Below, in pieces: positions 52,062 to 61,674 of a DNA stretch of 64,000 nucleotides. The notes beneath the pieces were generated by a model. It was given only the letters and a program-made list of their open reading frames with translations. It was not told the DNA's origin and ran no database searches. Source of the stretch: JBBDMC01 sp963775235 (GTDB lineage Bacteria; Pseudomonadota; Alphaproteobacteria; Rhizobiales; Kaistiaceae). The stretch lies in the NCBI GenBank assembly GCA_963775235.1, contig CAVZHY010000006.1, positions 434,001 to 498,000 on the forward strand. Direction: 5' to 3'. Position 1 is the first letter of the stretch. The number at the start of each line of letters is the position of its first letter. Position numbers and translations under genes: made by a program.

Positions 52062-53536
52062 CCGGCAACAGTCTCGCGGTGACCGACCACACGGGTGCGG
52101 GTGGTTACGGTTCCCGCCGCCTCGATCAGGGCCTTACCGAGGATGGCGTGGGCGGATTCGAGGCGATAACGGGCAGACGCGCGGTGATCGTCAATGGGCG
52201 TGAAATCATCGCGGAGCGCTGCGAACGAACGACCCCACGCGCGCGAATTACGCAACTGCTGGCCAACCAAGGCCTTCTCGGCATGCGCGGCGCGTTTCGG
52301 CGTCGGCGCCATGCCACCGAACGCAAGGCGTGCCTCACGAACGATGCCCTGATCGTTGACCGTGAAACGGAAGGCTCCCATGACCGCGGATATGTCCTGG
52401 TCGAACCGTTTGGACACCTTGAAGCTGCGGAAGATATGATCCGGCCCGAGGCGGGGAATGGTGACGGCGGTGATGAGTTCCCCCGGAGCGCGCGCCTGCT
52501 TGCCGTAGTCAATGAAAAACTCTTCGAGCGGCAGCGTGCGCACGTTGCGGCCTTTGCGCAGCTCTACGGTGGCAGCGAGTGCGATAAGCGCCGGTGGCGT
52601 GTCGCCGATCGGCGAGCCGTTGGCGACGTTGCCGCCGACGGTGCCGCTCGCCCGCACCTGCTTCGACCCGAGCCGACGCAACAGCTCGCCGAGGTCTGGA
52701 TCGATCGCACGGAAATATGGCTCGACCTCAGCATAAGTGGCGCCGGCGCCGACGATCAGCTCGTGCCCGGTGTCTTCGACCTTGTTGAAGTCGCGCACCT
52801 TGCCGACGTGGATGATCTTCTTCAGCTCACGGAGCTGTTTGGTGACCCAGAGGGCGACATCGGTCGCGCCGGCAACCACGGTTGCGTCGGGGTGCGCTGC
52901 GTAAAGCTCGGCGAGGCTGTCGAGGCTCGCCGGTGCCGCAAAGAAGTGCTTGTCGTCACCGACGAAGATATCCTCGTCGCCCGACAGGAAGGTGAGCACG
53001 CCGGTCATGTCAGGCGCCCCGGTCCTGAAGCGATCCCGGCGAGGTGCCGCGCAGGCGCTCATCCCCGCCTCGATGATGGGGCGGTAACCGGTGCAGCGGC
53101 AGAGATTGCCGGCGATCCAATCATTGACCTCGCCGCGGCCGACGGCTCCCTCGGTCGACTGATAGAGCGTGAACAGGGACATGACGAAACCGGGCGTGCA
53201 GAAGCCGCACTGGGAGGCGTGTTCGTCCACCATGGCGGCCTGCACCGGATGCAACTGCCCGTCAGAGGCGGCGAGGTCCTCGATGGTCACCACCTCCGAG
53301 CCATCGACCTGGCCGAGAAAAAGGATGCAGGCGTTGACCGGTTCGTAGACGAGCTTGCCGTTGCGCAGGCGTCCAAGGGCGATCGTGCAGGCACCGCAAT
53401 CGCCCTCGTTGCAGCCCTCCTTGGTGCCGGTAGCGCCTTCGGTCTCGCGCAGGTAGTCGAGCAGCATCATGCTCGGCGGCACGTCGGTCAACTCGACCAG
53501 GCGGTTGTGGCGGATGAAGCGGATGGTCTGACGCAT
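52058..53536 (-). CDS. xdhA: xanthine dehydrogenase, FeS-FAD subunit
   Basis: 492 residues. The first 2Fe-2S domain has EGCNEGDCGACTIALG and the second CGFCTPGFVMSLFTLYQS with GNLCRCTGYRPIIEAGMSAC. The FAD domain begins about residue 190 (VVAGATDVALWVTKQLRELK; VRASGTVGGNVANGSPIGDT, the flavin loop) and ends with the flavoprotein C-terminal domain (ARLAFGGMAPTPKRAAHAEK). NAD is the expected acceptor. It has no Tat signal, so this enzyme is cytoplasmic, in contrast to the other Mo enzyme in the window. Confidence 0.96.
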   Translation of the reverse strand: MRQTIRFIRHNRLVELTDVPPSMMLLDYLRETEGATGTKEGCNEGDCGACTIALGRLRNGKLVYEPVNACILFLGQVDGSEVVTIEDLAASDGQLHPVQAAMVDEHASQCGFCTPGFVMSLFTLYQSTEGAVGRGEVNDWIAGNLCRCTGYRPIIEAGMSACAAPRRDRFRTGAPDMTGVLTFLSGDEDIFVGDDKHFFAAPASLDSLAELYAAHPDATVVAGATDVALWVTKQLRELKKIIHVGKVRDFNKVEDTGHELIVGAGATYAEVEPYFRAIDPDLGELLRRLGSKQVRASGTVGGNVANGSPIGDTPPALIALAATVELRKGRNVRTLPLEEFFIDYGKQARAPGELITAVTIPRLGPDHIFRSFKVSKRFDQDISAVMGAFRFTVNDQGIVREARLAFGGMAPTPKRAAHAEKALVGQQLRNSRAWGRSFAALRDDFTPIDDHRASARYRLESAHAILGKALIEAAGTVTTRTRVVGHRETVAG

Positions 53537-53883
53537 CAGCTTCCCCTGTAGGTCGAATAGCCGTAAGGCGAAAGCAGCAACGGCACATGATAGTGCTGTT
53601 CCGGCGATGCGACGCCGAAGCGGATCGGCACCACGTCGAGAAACGGCGTATCGGCGAGTTCAGCGGTTCGGTGCAGGTAATCGCCGACGTGGAAGCGCAA
53701 CTCGTAGGACCCCTTGGTCAGGTCGCCACCCTCGAGCAACGGCCGGTCGAGGCGACCGTCAGCGTTGGTGACAGCAGCCGTCAGCCGCTCACTCGGTTCC
53801 CCGACCCGATACAGTTCAACGGTCAGGCCGGCGGCCGGCTGTCCAGAGCCCAGGTCCAGCACATGTGTGGTAAGGCGCCCCAT
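53536..53883 (-). CDS. 5-hydroxyisourate hydrolase
   Basis: 115 residues, the transthyretin-related fold. The N-terminal LTTHVLDLGSGQPAAGLTVE carries the first catalytic His, HYHVPLLLSPYGYSTYRGS ends in the family signature YRGS, and the Arg in PIRFGV region is in place. It hydrolyses the product of PuuD to OHCU. It is the first gene of the operon; its stop shares one base with the xdhA start. The promoter should lie in 53884-54036, where no clear operator was seen. Confidence 0.94.
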   Translation of the reverse strand: MGRLTTHVLDLGSGQPAAGLTVELYRVGEPSERLTAAVTNADGRLDRPLLEGGDLTKGSYELRFHVGDYLHRTAELADTPFLDVVPIRFGVASPEQHYHVPLLLSPYGYSTYRGS

Positions 53884-54036
53884 GGCGACAACCGTGGTAG
53901 GCGATGATCATTGGTCGAGCATGCAGCAGAATGCCGCGTGCCGGGCGGTTTGCCTGCGCCAACAATGGATTATGCCCAGAAATCGATCAAACGCCAATTT
54001 TGAGCGGACTGACGCGATTCTGGACACCTGGCCCGA

Positions 54037-55008
54037 TCAGGGGATCAGGACCGTGGCCCCGATAGTTTTTCGCGATTTCAGCGCCCGATGAGCCTCGGCA
54101 GCATCCTTAAGGGCAAATTCCATCCCGATTGATGGCGTGACGATGCCGCTCGCGATGGCCTCGAACAAAGCGGTGGCCGCGGCTTCGAGATCGGCGTGGG
54201 TAGCGAAATAGTGGGCTGTCGTCGGCCGGGTCGCAAACAGCGAGCCCTTCTGCTGAAGCAGGGAAACTGGAAAGGGCGGCGGCAGGCCCGATGACTGGCC
54301 GAACGACACCCACATGCCGAGCGGCCGCAGGCAATCGAGCGACGCTGGAAACGTGTCCTTGCCAACCGAATCATAGACCACGTGGACGCCCTTACCTTCG
54401 GTCAATTCACGTGTACGCTCTACGAAATTTTCCCGGCTGTAGTTGATGACGTGAGCGCAACCGTTCTGTCGAGCGATCGGCACCTTCTCGTCCGAGCCGA
54501 CTGTTCCGATCACGGTCGCGCCGAGGGCAGAGGCCCACTGGCAGGCGATCGAGCCCACACCTCCGGCGGCGGCGTGAAACAGGATGGTGTGACCCTTGCC
54601 GACCTTGAAGGTGCGTTCAAGCAGGTAGTAGGCGGTCACGCCCTTCAGGAGCACGGCCGCGGCGGTCCTCTCGTCGATCGCGTCCGGCAAGTGAACCAAA
54701 CGGCGCGCAGGAACCAGCCGGACCTCCGCGTAACTGCCGAGGGCACCCTGATAGGCAGCCCGGTCCCCGATCCGAAAGTCGGTCACGTCGCTGCCGACGG
54801 CTTCGACGACGCCCGCGCCTTCGGAGCCTGGGATAAGAGGCAGTGTCAGTTTGTAAAGACCAATGCGGTGATAGACGTCGATGAAATTCACCCCGACCGC
54901 CGTCTGGCGCAGCTTCACCTCGCCCGGTCCCGGAGCGGGCGCCGCGGCCTCAATCCACTTGAGGACCTCCGGGCCGCCGAACTCCTCGACGCGAATGGCA
55001 TGAGGCAT
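54037..55008 (-). CDS. NADPH:quinone oxidoreductase (zinc-free MDR family)
   Basis: 323 residues, intact. The QOR signature is present: N-terminal GroES-like domain (VKLRQTAVGVNFIDVYHRIG, PLIPGSEGAGVVEAVGSDVT) and Rossmann NADPH site HAAAGGVGSIACQWASALGA with VIGTVGSDEKVPIARQNGCA. No zinc ligands are seen. It reduces quinones or enones with NADPH. It stands alone between the purine operon and the phosphatidylcholine synthase gene, and there is no evidence for a pathway link. Confidence 0.9.
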   Translation of the reverse strand: MPHAIRVEEFGGPEVLKWIEAAAPAPGPGEVKLRQTAVGVNFIDVYHRIGLYKLTLPLIPGSEGAGVVEAVGSDVTDFRIGDRAAYQGALGSYAEVRLVPARRLVHLPDAIDERTAAAVLLKGVTAYYLLERTFKVGKGHTILFHAAAGGVGSIACQWASALGATVIGTVGSDEKVPIARQNGCAHVINYSRENFVERTRELTEGKGVHVVYDSVGKDTFPASLDCLRPLGMWVSFGQSSGLPPPFPVSLLQQKGSLFATRPTTAHYFATHADLEAAATALFEAIASGIVTPSIGMEFALKDAAEAHRALKSRKTIGATVLIP

Positions 55009-55278
55009 GGCCTCTCGTTCCTTTCATAGCGGTCGGGTCAAGCGCCGGGTTGCCACCGAACGCGCAGATCCCCCGTGCCCTCGATGACGACGCTCTTTCC
55101 AAGGCGCCGTGTCTTCTTCATTCCTAGCCGCACGATGCTCTCTTCGGCAAGTGGTCCCCGTTCTTCGGAATACCCGCACGTCTTTGACATCCCCACGACC
55201 GGCGGACGCCGGCTTCGTCGACCTGTTCACGACGGAGTGAGCCGCCGCGTCTGCGTCCGGCGGCGTCGAGTATGGTTG

Positions 55279-55962
55279 TCAGCGCCGCGTCAGTTGAAAG
55301 ACGACGCCGATCATCGCGAAGTAAAGGCTGACCGCCGCGAACGCCCCCACCACCAGCGGACCGGGATCGAGATTGTCGGCGACGGCGACCAGGGCCAACG
55401 CGCCCCAAACGACCGCCATTGCCACGGTCAACGGCCGCCAGCGCTTGACCCGGATGGGATGGACGAACTCGACCGGTACGAAAGTGAGCGCCGCACAAGC
55501 GACAATGATGGCGAGCGTGAGTGGCTCGGCAAGCTTGTACACCATCAATTGAAACACGACGGCGTTCCACACAGCGGGAAAACCACGAAAAGCCGCCTCG
55601 GGTGTTTTCATGCGCGTGTCTGCCAGATACAGCGCGCCCACAACCGCAATGACGACACCGGCGATCGCCGCGAACGGTTCACTCAGGAGACTGCTGCTGG
55701 CGAGAACCAACGCCGGCAGAAACACATAGGTCGTGTAGTCCACCACCAGATCGAGAGTGGCACCGTCGAACCACGGCACCTGCTCGGACGCATGGAACAT
55801 GCGCGCGAGCGGCCCGTCGAGGCCGTCGAGAATCATGGCGACGCCGAGCAGGAGAAACACGATCTGCCAATCGCCGCGGGCGGCGAAGAGTGCGGCGACG
55901 AGCGCGATCGCCGCGCCGCTCGCGGTCAGAAGATGGACCGCCCAGACGCTTCCCTTGCGCAT
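55279..55962 (-). CDS. pcs: phosphatidylcholine synthase
   Basis: 227 residues from ATG 55962 with seven to eight membrane helices. The CDP-alcohol phosphotransferase motif is present in the Pcs form: ILDGLDGPLARMFHASEQVP followed by WFDGATLDLVVDYTTYVFLP, giving the four metal-binding Asp. It condenses CDP-diacylglycerol with choline. This one-step route is common in rhizobia and related alphaproteobacteria, supporting the taxonomic placement. The 55009-55278 stretch upstream of qor holds no recognised gene. Confidence 0.92.
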   Translation of the reverse strand: MRKGSVWAVHLLTASGAAIALVAALFAARGDWQIVFLLLGVAMILDGLDGPLARMFHASEQVPWFDGATLDLVVDYTTYVFLPALVLASSSLLSEPFAAIAGVVIAVVGALYLADTRMKTPEAAFRGFPAVWNAVVFQLMVYKLAEPLTLAIIVACAALTFVPVEFVHPIRVKRWRPLTVAMAVVWGALALVAVADNLDPGPLVVGAFAAVSLYFAMIGVVFQLTRR

Positions 55963-56098
55963 CGCTCCGCCAAAAGCCTCAGGTCTGCTTGCGTAACCTA
56001 TTGCTTCGCCGATCCGCCTGCGCCTGGCAAGGCGTCGCTGCCACTTGAGAAGGAAGGGTAGATTTCCCGTGTGGACGCCCCATGGTAATTGGGCACGC

Positions 56099-57289
56099 AT
56101 GACAGAGATCGCCACGAGACGCCCATCGTTTGGCAACGGGAAACGGAGCCCGCCGACGGTTTGCGTCGTCGGGGCCGGGCCGGTCGGGCTCGCGGCGGCG
56201 CTGGTTGTCGCCAACGCCGGGTACGATGTGACTTTGGTCGGTCCCAACGCGGCGGCCGACGAACGCACCTCGGCACTGTTCGTCGGTGCTCTCAAGCTGC
56301 TGGAGCAGATCGGCCTCTGGCCCCAACTGGCAGACATCGGCGCCCCACTGCGCACGCTCCGGATCATCGACGGAACCGACCGGCTGATTAGGGCCCCGGA
56401 AGTTACCTTTGCGGCCAGCGAGATCGGGTTGGATGCCTTCGGCTATAATCTTCCCAACGCCGCTCTCACCGCCGCGCTGGAGGCCGCCGTCGCCGAGCGA
56501 TCGGTCCGTCGCGTCCCTGCCCTCGTGGATGCGGTGGGGCTCGAGGCCGATGCCGTCAGGCTCACGACATCGACGGGCGAATTGATCGCCGCTCAACTGG
56601 CGGTCGCCGCTGATGGGCGGCGTTCAAAGCTCCGCGATAGCCTCGGAATCAACGTCAGCGCATGGGGCTACGACCAGTCGGCGCTGGTGTGCAACTTCCG
56701 ACACACCCTCCCCCACCACGACACTTCGACGGAGTTCCACACCGAAACCGGTCCGTTTACCGTGGTGCCGCTCGCCCCCGGGCGATCGAGCCTGGTCTGG
56801 GTCGATCGGCCTGCGAGCACCAATCGCCGGCTCAGCCTCGATGACTCCATCCTGGCCGCCGAGATCGAGGCGCGCTCGGCGTCAATTTTGGGCACGATTA
56901 CGATCGAGGGCGGCCGTCAGGCGTTTCCGTTGTCGGGAATTACGGCGCGGCGTTTCGCTGCTGACCGCGTGATGCTGGTCGGTGAGGCCGCGCACGTATT
57001 CCCGCCGATCGGTGCACAGGGACTCAACCTCGGCTATCGAGATGTGGCTGCCCTCGGCGACGTCCTCTCGGGTCCCCGGCCGGATCCGGGAGATGCCGGG
57101 CGGATCGGCGCCTACGATCGGGCCCGCCGCGTCGACGTGGTTTTGCGGACGAGGGCCATAGACGCACTCAACCGCATGCTGCTGTCCGATCTGCTGCCGG
57201 TGCAGGCCATGCGAGGGGCCGGTTTGTTCGCGCTCGATCGTGTTCCGGCGTTGAAGCAATTCGCCATGCGCCAGGGCATCGCCGGCTGA
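56099..57289 (+). CDS. UbiH/UbiF/VisC-family FAD monooxygenase
   Basis: 396 residues from ATG 56099. The FAD dinucleotide fold is VCVVGAGPVGLAAALVVANA, the GD motif is FAADRVMLVGEAAHVFPPIG and AQGLNLGYRDVAALGDVLSG. The family hydroxylates the ring of ubiquinone precursors, so ubiquinone biosynthesis (probably UbiH- or UbiL-like) is most likely. The exact ring position cannot be assigned. It is convergent with the AEC transporter gene and divergent from pcs across 136 bases. Confidence 0.85.
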   Translation: MTEIATRRPSFGNGKRSPPTVCVVGAGPVGLAAALVVANAGYDVTLVGPNAAADERTSALFVGALKLLEQIGLWPQLADIGAPLRTLRIIDGTDRLIRAPEVTFAASEIGLDAFGYNLPNAALTAALEAAVAERSVRRVPALVDAVGLEADAVRLTTSTGELIAAQLAVAADGRRSKLRDSLGINVSAWGYDQSALVCNFRHTLPHHDTSTEFHTETGPFTVVPLAPGRSSLVWVDRPASTNRRLSLDDSILAAEIEARSASILGTITIEGGRQAFPLSGITARRFAADRVMLVGEAAHVFPPIGAQGLNLGYRDVAALGDVLSGPRPDPGDAGRIGAYDRARRVDVVLRTRAIDALNRMLLSDLLPVQAMRGAGLFALDRVPALKQFAMRQGIAG

Positions 57290-57297
57290 GAACTGCC

Positions 57298-58261
57298 TCA
57301 GCGGAAAGGATCGATCGGCAGCAGGTTGTACATCAAGAGGATGAGGACCACGGTGACGGTCGCGATCGACAGCACGGTTGCCAACGCGATCATGCTGGAG
57401 GCGCGGGCAGGATAGATGTCGTAGCGCTTGGCAAGGAAGAACACGTTGGCGGCCGGTGGCAGCGCCGCCATCAGCACAGCGGCGTGCACCCAAACCGGAT
57501 CGAAGTCCGCCTACCCAACTCAATAACAGATACACGATAAGGGGGTGGGCGATCAGCTTCACACCGATAAGGACAGGCGCTACCGGCGGCACGTCGTTCA
57601 CCGGACGTTGGGCAAGGCCAACGCCCAGCGCGAACAGCGCGCACGGCGGAGCCGCCTGCCGCAACGGCGTCAGCACAGCATCGATCGGACCGGGCACGGT
57701 GGCGCCGATCGACACCACGACGAACCCGAGCACGGTCGCGATGACGAACGGATGGAGGAGAACGTCGCGGGCGATGCCCTCGACAAGCGCAGCGGGTTTG
57801 GCGCGCACGGTGCCGGCAAGGGCCATCATCAAAGGCGTCAGCCCGAGCAGCATTGCGGCGTCGAAACTGAACACCAGGGCCATCGGCACGGCCGCGGCGG
57901 TCCCGAACGCGCCGACGACCAGCATCGGCGCCATATAGCCTACGTTGGCGTACGATCCGACAAGCCCCTGGACGGTCGCCTCGCCGACATTGCCACGGTT
58001 GACCAGCGCGCCAATGGAAAAGGCAATGGCGAAGGCGCAATAGGTGGAGAACGTGGTGGTCAGGACAAATGACCACGAAGCCGTGCTGGAAAGTGGAGTG
58101 GTGGTGATAAGCTGAAAAAAGAGCGCGGGCATTGCCAGGTAGAGAACGAAGAAATTGAGGCCGGCCAGCCCCTCCTCGGGGATCGAACGCAGCCGACCGG
58201 CGCCGAAGCCAAGAAAGACCAGCCCGAAGAAGGGAAGGCCGAGCCTGACGATCTCGCTCAT
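57298..58261 (-). CDS. AEC (auxin efflux carrier) family transporter, one +1 frameshift
   Basis: About 320 residues with ten membrane helices. The upstream frame covers RLGLPFFGLVFLGFGAGRLR, NVGYMAPMLVVGAFGTAAAV and VKLIAHPLIVYLLLSWVGG. The rest, VHAAVLMAALPPAANVFFLA KRYDIYP to LPIDPFR, is in the next frame from about 57506. Removing one G in GGCGGAC (coding strand) gives SWVGDFDPVWVHAAVLM, the family continuation. AEC carriers export or exchange organic anions such as malate; the substrate here is unknown. Without the correction the frame runs on through the ubiH-like gene antisense. Confidence 0.85.
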
Positions 58262-58476
58262 GACCGGTGCGGCATTCGGCTACACCACCTCTGGCGGATC
58301 GACCCCATGGGGCGCAACGTGGCGGACGCCCCGCTCGCCCGCCCGCGCTGCCTAACGGTTTCGCTCTGGGCGGTCAAATGAACGGCCACGACGGCCAATT
58401 GACCCCATTTGACTCCCGGCGAACATCATGGCTTTAGATCGCCGTTGGGTGCAGCGTGAGGGGCGGAGTTGGCTCA

Positions 58477-58809
58477 ATGACTAAGGCCGGGGTTGCGCGA
58501 TTCGCTATCGGACAGGTCGTTCGCCACCGAATCTTTCCGTTCCGTGGCGTTGTTTTCGACGTCGATCCCGAGTTCGACAACACCGATGAATGGTGGCTGT
58601 CGATCCCGGAGGACGTGCGGCCGCGCAAGGACCAGCCCTACTATCACCTTTTCGCCGAAAACGACGACAGCGAATACATCGCCTACGTGTCGGAGCAGAA
58701 CCTCGTGCCCGACGAATCAGGCAAGCCGCTGCGCCACCCCCAGATCAGCGAATTCTTCAGCCGCCGGGACGGCGACATTTACGTCGCGCGCGACCTCGGC
58801 ATCAACTGA
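58477..58809 (+). CDS. hspQ: heat shock protein HspQ
   Basis: 110 residues from ATG 58477 (GGAG upstream; frame opens at 58456). The HspQ/YccV domain is nearly complete: RFAIGQVVRHRIFPFRGVVF, DVDPEFDNTDEWWLSIPEDV, QPYYHLFAENDDSEYIAYVS and EQNLVPDESGKPLRHPQI. HspQ is a specificity factor that helps Lon degrade particular proteins and binds hemimethylated DNA regions in enterics. It stands alone with a 215-base upstream gap in which no heat-shock promoter was identified with confidence. Confidence 0.93.
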   Translation: MTKAGVARFAIGQVVRHRIFPFRGVVFDVDPEFDNTDEWWLSIPEDVRPRKDQPYYHLFAENDDSEYIAYVSEQNLVPDESGKPLRHPQISEFFSRRDGDIYVARDLGIN

Positions 58810-58818
58810 ACCCTCGCG

Positions 58819-59550
58819 CTATTGCTGACCGGCAGCCTTTTGCTGGTCGATCAATTGCTGCCGGACCTCTTCGGCATGCGCCTTGAGGCTCTTGGCGAGA
58901 TCGTCACGCTGAGCCTGGGCGGCGTTCGGGTCGATCCCTTGACCGTCATACGCCTTGGTGAAACCGACCAGCGACAATGGAATGCCGAGAGGCTTGGCTT
59001 CCTGACCCTGCTGGGTCAGCGTGATCAGCGTCAACTGGCTACCGGCTTTCAGGGAGGTGATGAAAGCGTCGTCAACGGTCGTGTCGGCGTAACAGACGTC
59101 CGGATAGCAGATACTGTAGGTGACCGAGAATTGCTTGCCGCCATCGATCTGGGCCCGCATACCGGGCGCAACCAGAACGCCGGTGGTGGGCATCCGTATC
59201 GCGGCCGCAAAAATGATCTTCGGTTCGCCTTCCAGTGTCTTGATGTTGACCGAGGCAATGAACTGACCGGTGTCGGCAGCAAGCTGCTGGATCACCTGAC
59301 AGAGTTGTTTTTTGGTGCTGGGGTCAGGGGCGCAGACCTTCACCCAATTCTCGCCGGGAGTTGGCTGAACCGTTTCGGTGGAGGGTTGCGCTGCCTGTGC
59401 CGGTGCCGATGGCGCTGGCGCCGCCGGAGCCGGTTGTGCCGGTGCCGGTGTTGGCGCGGGCGCGTTTTGAGCCATCGCTCCGGCCGGCAGCAGCATCGCG
59501 GCAGCCACCAACGCCGGTCGCACCGTGCGTTCGAATCGAAACTGAATCAT
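58819..59550 (-). CDS. invasion-associated locus B (IalB) family protein
   Basis: 243 residues from ATG 59550. A signal peptide (FERTVRPALVAAAMLLPAGA, MAQ) is followed by an Ala/Pro-rich linker and the IalB domain with paired cysteines (WVKVCAPDPSTKKQLCQVIQ; VTYSICYPDVCYADTTVDDA), and a long helical Gln-rich tail. IalB-like proteins are periplasmic and widespread in non-pathogenic alphaproteobacteria, so the name does not imply virulence. Convergent with hspQ, nine bases apart. Confidence 0.9.
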   Translation of the reverse strand: MIQFRFERTVRPALVAAAMLLPAGAMAQNAPAPTPAPAQPAPAAPAPSAPAQAAQPSTETVQPTPGENWVKVCAPDPSTKKQLCQVIQQLAADTGQFIASVNIKTLEGEPKIIFAAAIRMPTTGVLVAPGMRAQIDGGKQFSVTYSICYPDVCYADTTVDDAFITSLKAGSQLTLITLTQQGQEAKPLGIPLSLVGFTKAYDGQGIDPNAAQAQRDDLAKSLKAHAEEVRQQLIDQQKAAGQQ

Positions 59551-59804
59551 AAAGCGTTTTCCTCGGTTTGAAGCCTGTCGTCGCCTCGGCGCCAAAACGG
59601 CCTGGGACCCCGAGACCGCTCCCCGTTCTCGTGCCGGCTTGACCATTCAAATACGGCGACACGGTGACTGGCGTTTCCGCATGCTTAGCCCGGCCGGCAT
59701 GTGATTTCCAGCATCTTTGCCGGTAGCCTTGCCGACGCAACCGTTGTGCTAGGCTGACGTTCACCGCAACCGCATCCGGCGATTTAATCCGGGAGGTCAA
59801 GCCC

Positions 59805-61634
59805 ATGTCCGCAATCATCCTGTCCATCTCCCTAAAGCGGCCGATCGCCGCAGCGATTGCGGCCACGCTTGGGCTCGGGCTGATGCCGCAACTCGCCGTG
59901 GGCCAGCCCATGCACGGCATCGCGATGCATGGCCAGCCGGCGCTTCCGGCCGATTACGATCACCTGCCCTATGCCAACCCGGATGCGCCCAAGGGTGGCA
60001 CCATTGCATTCGGTGGACAGGGCGCGTTCGACAGCCTCAACCCGTTCATCGTCAAAGGCGCCGTGCCAGACGGCCTTTGGGGACGTGGGACATTCTGGGC
60101 CAACAACGTCTGGGACAGTCTGATGGTCAGGAACTGGGACGAGCCGTTTACGCTTTACGGCCACGTTGCCCAGTTCGTTGAGGTTCCCGATGACCGCTCG
60201 TGGGTGGAATTCACGCTCGACCCGCGTGCCCGTTTCTCCGATGGAACCCCGGTCACGACCGAGGACGTCGTCTTCACCTTCAACCTGCTGAAAGAAAAAG
60301 GGCTGCCGAACGGCTGGTACAAGAACGTCGACCACGTCGAGGAAAAGGCGGGGGGCAAGGTGCGATTTGTCTTCGGTCCAACTTGGGACCGTGAGATGCC
60401 TCTTCTGGCCGGCCTGTTGCCGGTGTTCCCCAAGCACGCCACCGATCCCGAAGCTTTCGGAAAAACGGGATTCAAACCGCCCATCGGCAGCGGTCCCTAC
60501 ATGATCGCCGACGTCAATCCCGGCAGCACCGTGACGCTCAAGCGCAATCCCGACTACTGGGCGAAGGACCTGCCGGAGAAGCGCGGCTTCGACAACTTTG
60601 ACGAGATCCGAATCGAATACATTCGCGACGATGCAGCGCTCTTCGAAGCTTTCACCAAGGGCATCTTCGATGTGACCGTCGAGAGCAATCCCATGCGGTG
60701 GACAACCGGATACGATTTTCCCGCGGCCAAGCAGGGCAAGGTCGTCAAGGCCGCCGTGCCCACCGGTGTGCCCGACGGCATGAACGGGTTCGTGTTCAAC
60801 ACCCGCCGGCCGGTCTTCCAGGACATCCGCGTGCGCGAGGCACTCACCTACTTCCTCGATTTCGAGTGGATCAACCGCAACCTCTACGGCGACAGCTACG
60901 CGCGCACGGGAAGTTACTTCGAGGGATCGGACCTGTCCGCCCTGGGCAAACCGGCGAGCGCGGCGGAACGGGCGTTGCTGGCGCCATTCCCGGACGCGGT
61001 CCGCCCGGATGTGATGGACGGCACCTATCGCCCGCCGGTCAGCGACGGCTCGGGGCGTGATCGCGCCAACCTGAAGAAGGGCCTCGATCTGCTGATGCAG
61101 GCTGGCTATGAGCAGCGCGACGGGAAACTCGTCAACGCCCAGACCGGCAAGCCGCTCTCGTTCGAATTCCTCGCAATCAGCAAGGAAGAGGAGCGGCTGG
61201 CGCTCGCGCTGCAGCGCTCGCTGGCGCTCGCCGGCATCGACATGCAGATCCGGACTGTTGACACTGCACAGTACTACCAACGCGTGCTCCCGGGCCCGCG
61301 CGACTACGACATGATGCACTGGGTTTATGGCGCATCGCTGTCGCCAGGGAACGAACAGGTCGGGCGCTGGGAGGACCCGGAAGGGCGGCTGAACTTCGCC
61401 GGCGTCGACAATCCTGCCGTCGGGGCGACCATCGACGCGATGCTGGCCGCCAAGTCGCAGGAAGATTTTGTCACGGCGGTTCGTGCCCTGGACAGGGTCC
61501 TGATCTCCGGGTTCTACGTCATTCCCCTCTTCCACGCGCCGGCGCAGTGGATCGCTTACTGGACGAGCCTCAAGATGCCGCAGAACGCTTCGCTCTATGG
61601 CGCGGTGCCATCAACGTGGTGGTCCGCCCAATAA
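59805..61634 (+). CDS. family-5 extracellular solute-binding protein (YejA-like)
   Basis: 609 residues. Signal peptide (PIAAAIAATLGLGLMPQLAV). The SBP_bac_5 domain shows YANPDAPKGGTIAFGGQGAF, DSLNPFIVKG, DGTPVTTEDVVFTFNLLKEK, PPIGSGPYMIADVNPGSTVT LKRNPDYW and FEGSDLSALGKPASAAERAL, the pattern of YejA-type oligopeptide or microcin C-type binding proteins. Cognate permease and ATPase genes (yejBEF) are not next to it; the following gene is a thioredoxin-fold protein. An orphan binding protein is therefore likely. Confidence 0.88.
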   Translation: MSAIILSISLKRPIAAAIAATLGLGLMPQLAVGQPMHGIAMHGQPALPADYDHLPYANPDAPKGGTIAFGGQGAFDSLNPFIVKGAVPDGLWGRGTFWANNVWDSLMVRNWDEPFTLYGHVAQFVEVPDDRSWVEFTLDPRARFSDGTPVTTEDVVFTFNLLKEKGLPNGWYKNVDHVEEKAGGKVRFVFGPTWDREMPLLAGLLPVFPKHATDPEAFGKTGFKPPIGSGPYMIADVNPGSTVTLKRNPDYWAKDLPEKRGFDNFDEIRIEYIRDDAALFEAFTKGIFDVTVESNPMRWTTGYDFPAAKQGKVVKAAVPTGVPDGMNGFVFNTRRPVFQDIRVREALTYFLDFEWINRNLYGDSYARTGSYFEGSDLSALGKPASAAERALLAPFPDAVRPDVMDGTYRPPVSDGSGRDRANLKKGLDLLMQAGYEQRDGKLVNAQTGKPLSFEFLAISKEEERLALALQRSLALAGIDMQIRTVDTAQYYQRVLPGPRDYDMMHWVYGASLSPGNEQVGRWEDPEGRLNFAGVDNPAVGATIDAMLAAKSQEDFVTAVRALDRVLISGFYVIPLFHAPAQWIAYWTSLKMPQNASLYGAVPSTWWSAQ

Positions 61635-61674
61635 CTGCTGGCATTCGCGCCGCCGCCGCACTAAGTGGGGCTTT

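Noticed and set aside
55009..55278. Small frames between qor and pcs
   Set aside because: No start signals, family features or coding-like composition; treated as non-coding.
56882..58261. A 459-residue AEC transporter with a long C-terminal tail
   Set aside because: The tail is antisense to the UbiH-like gene. The real last helices lie in the next frame and end at 57298.
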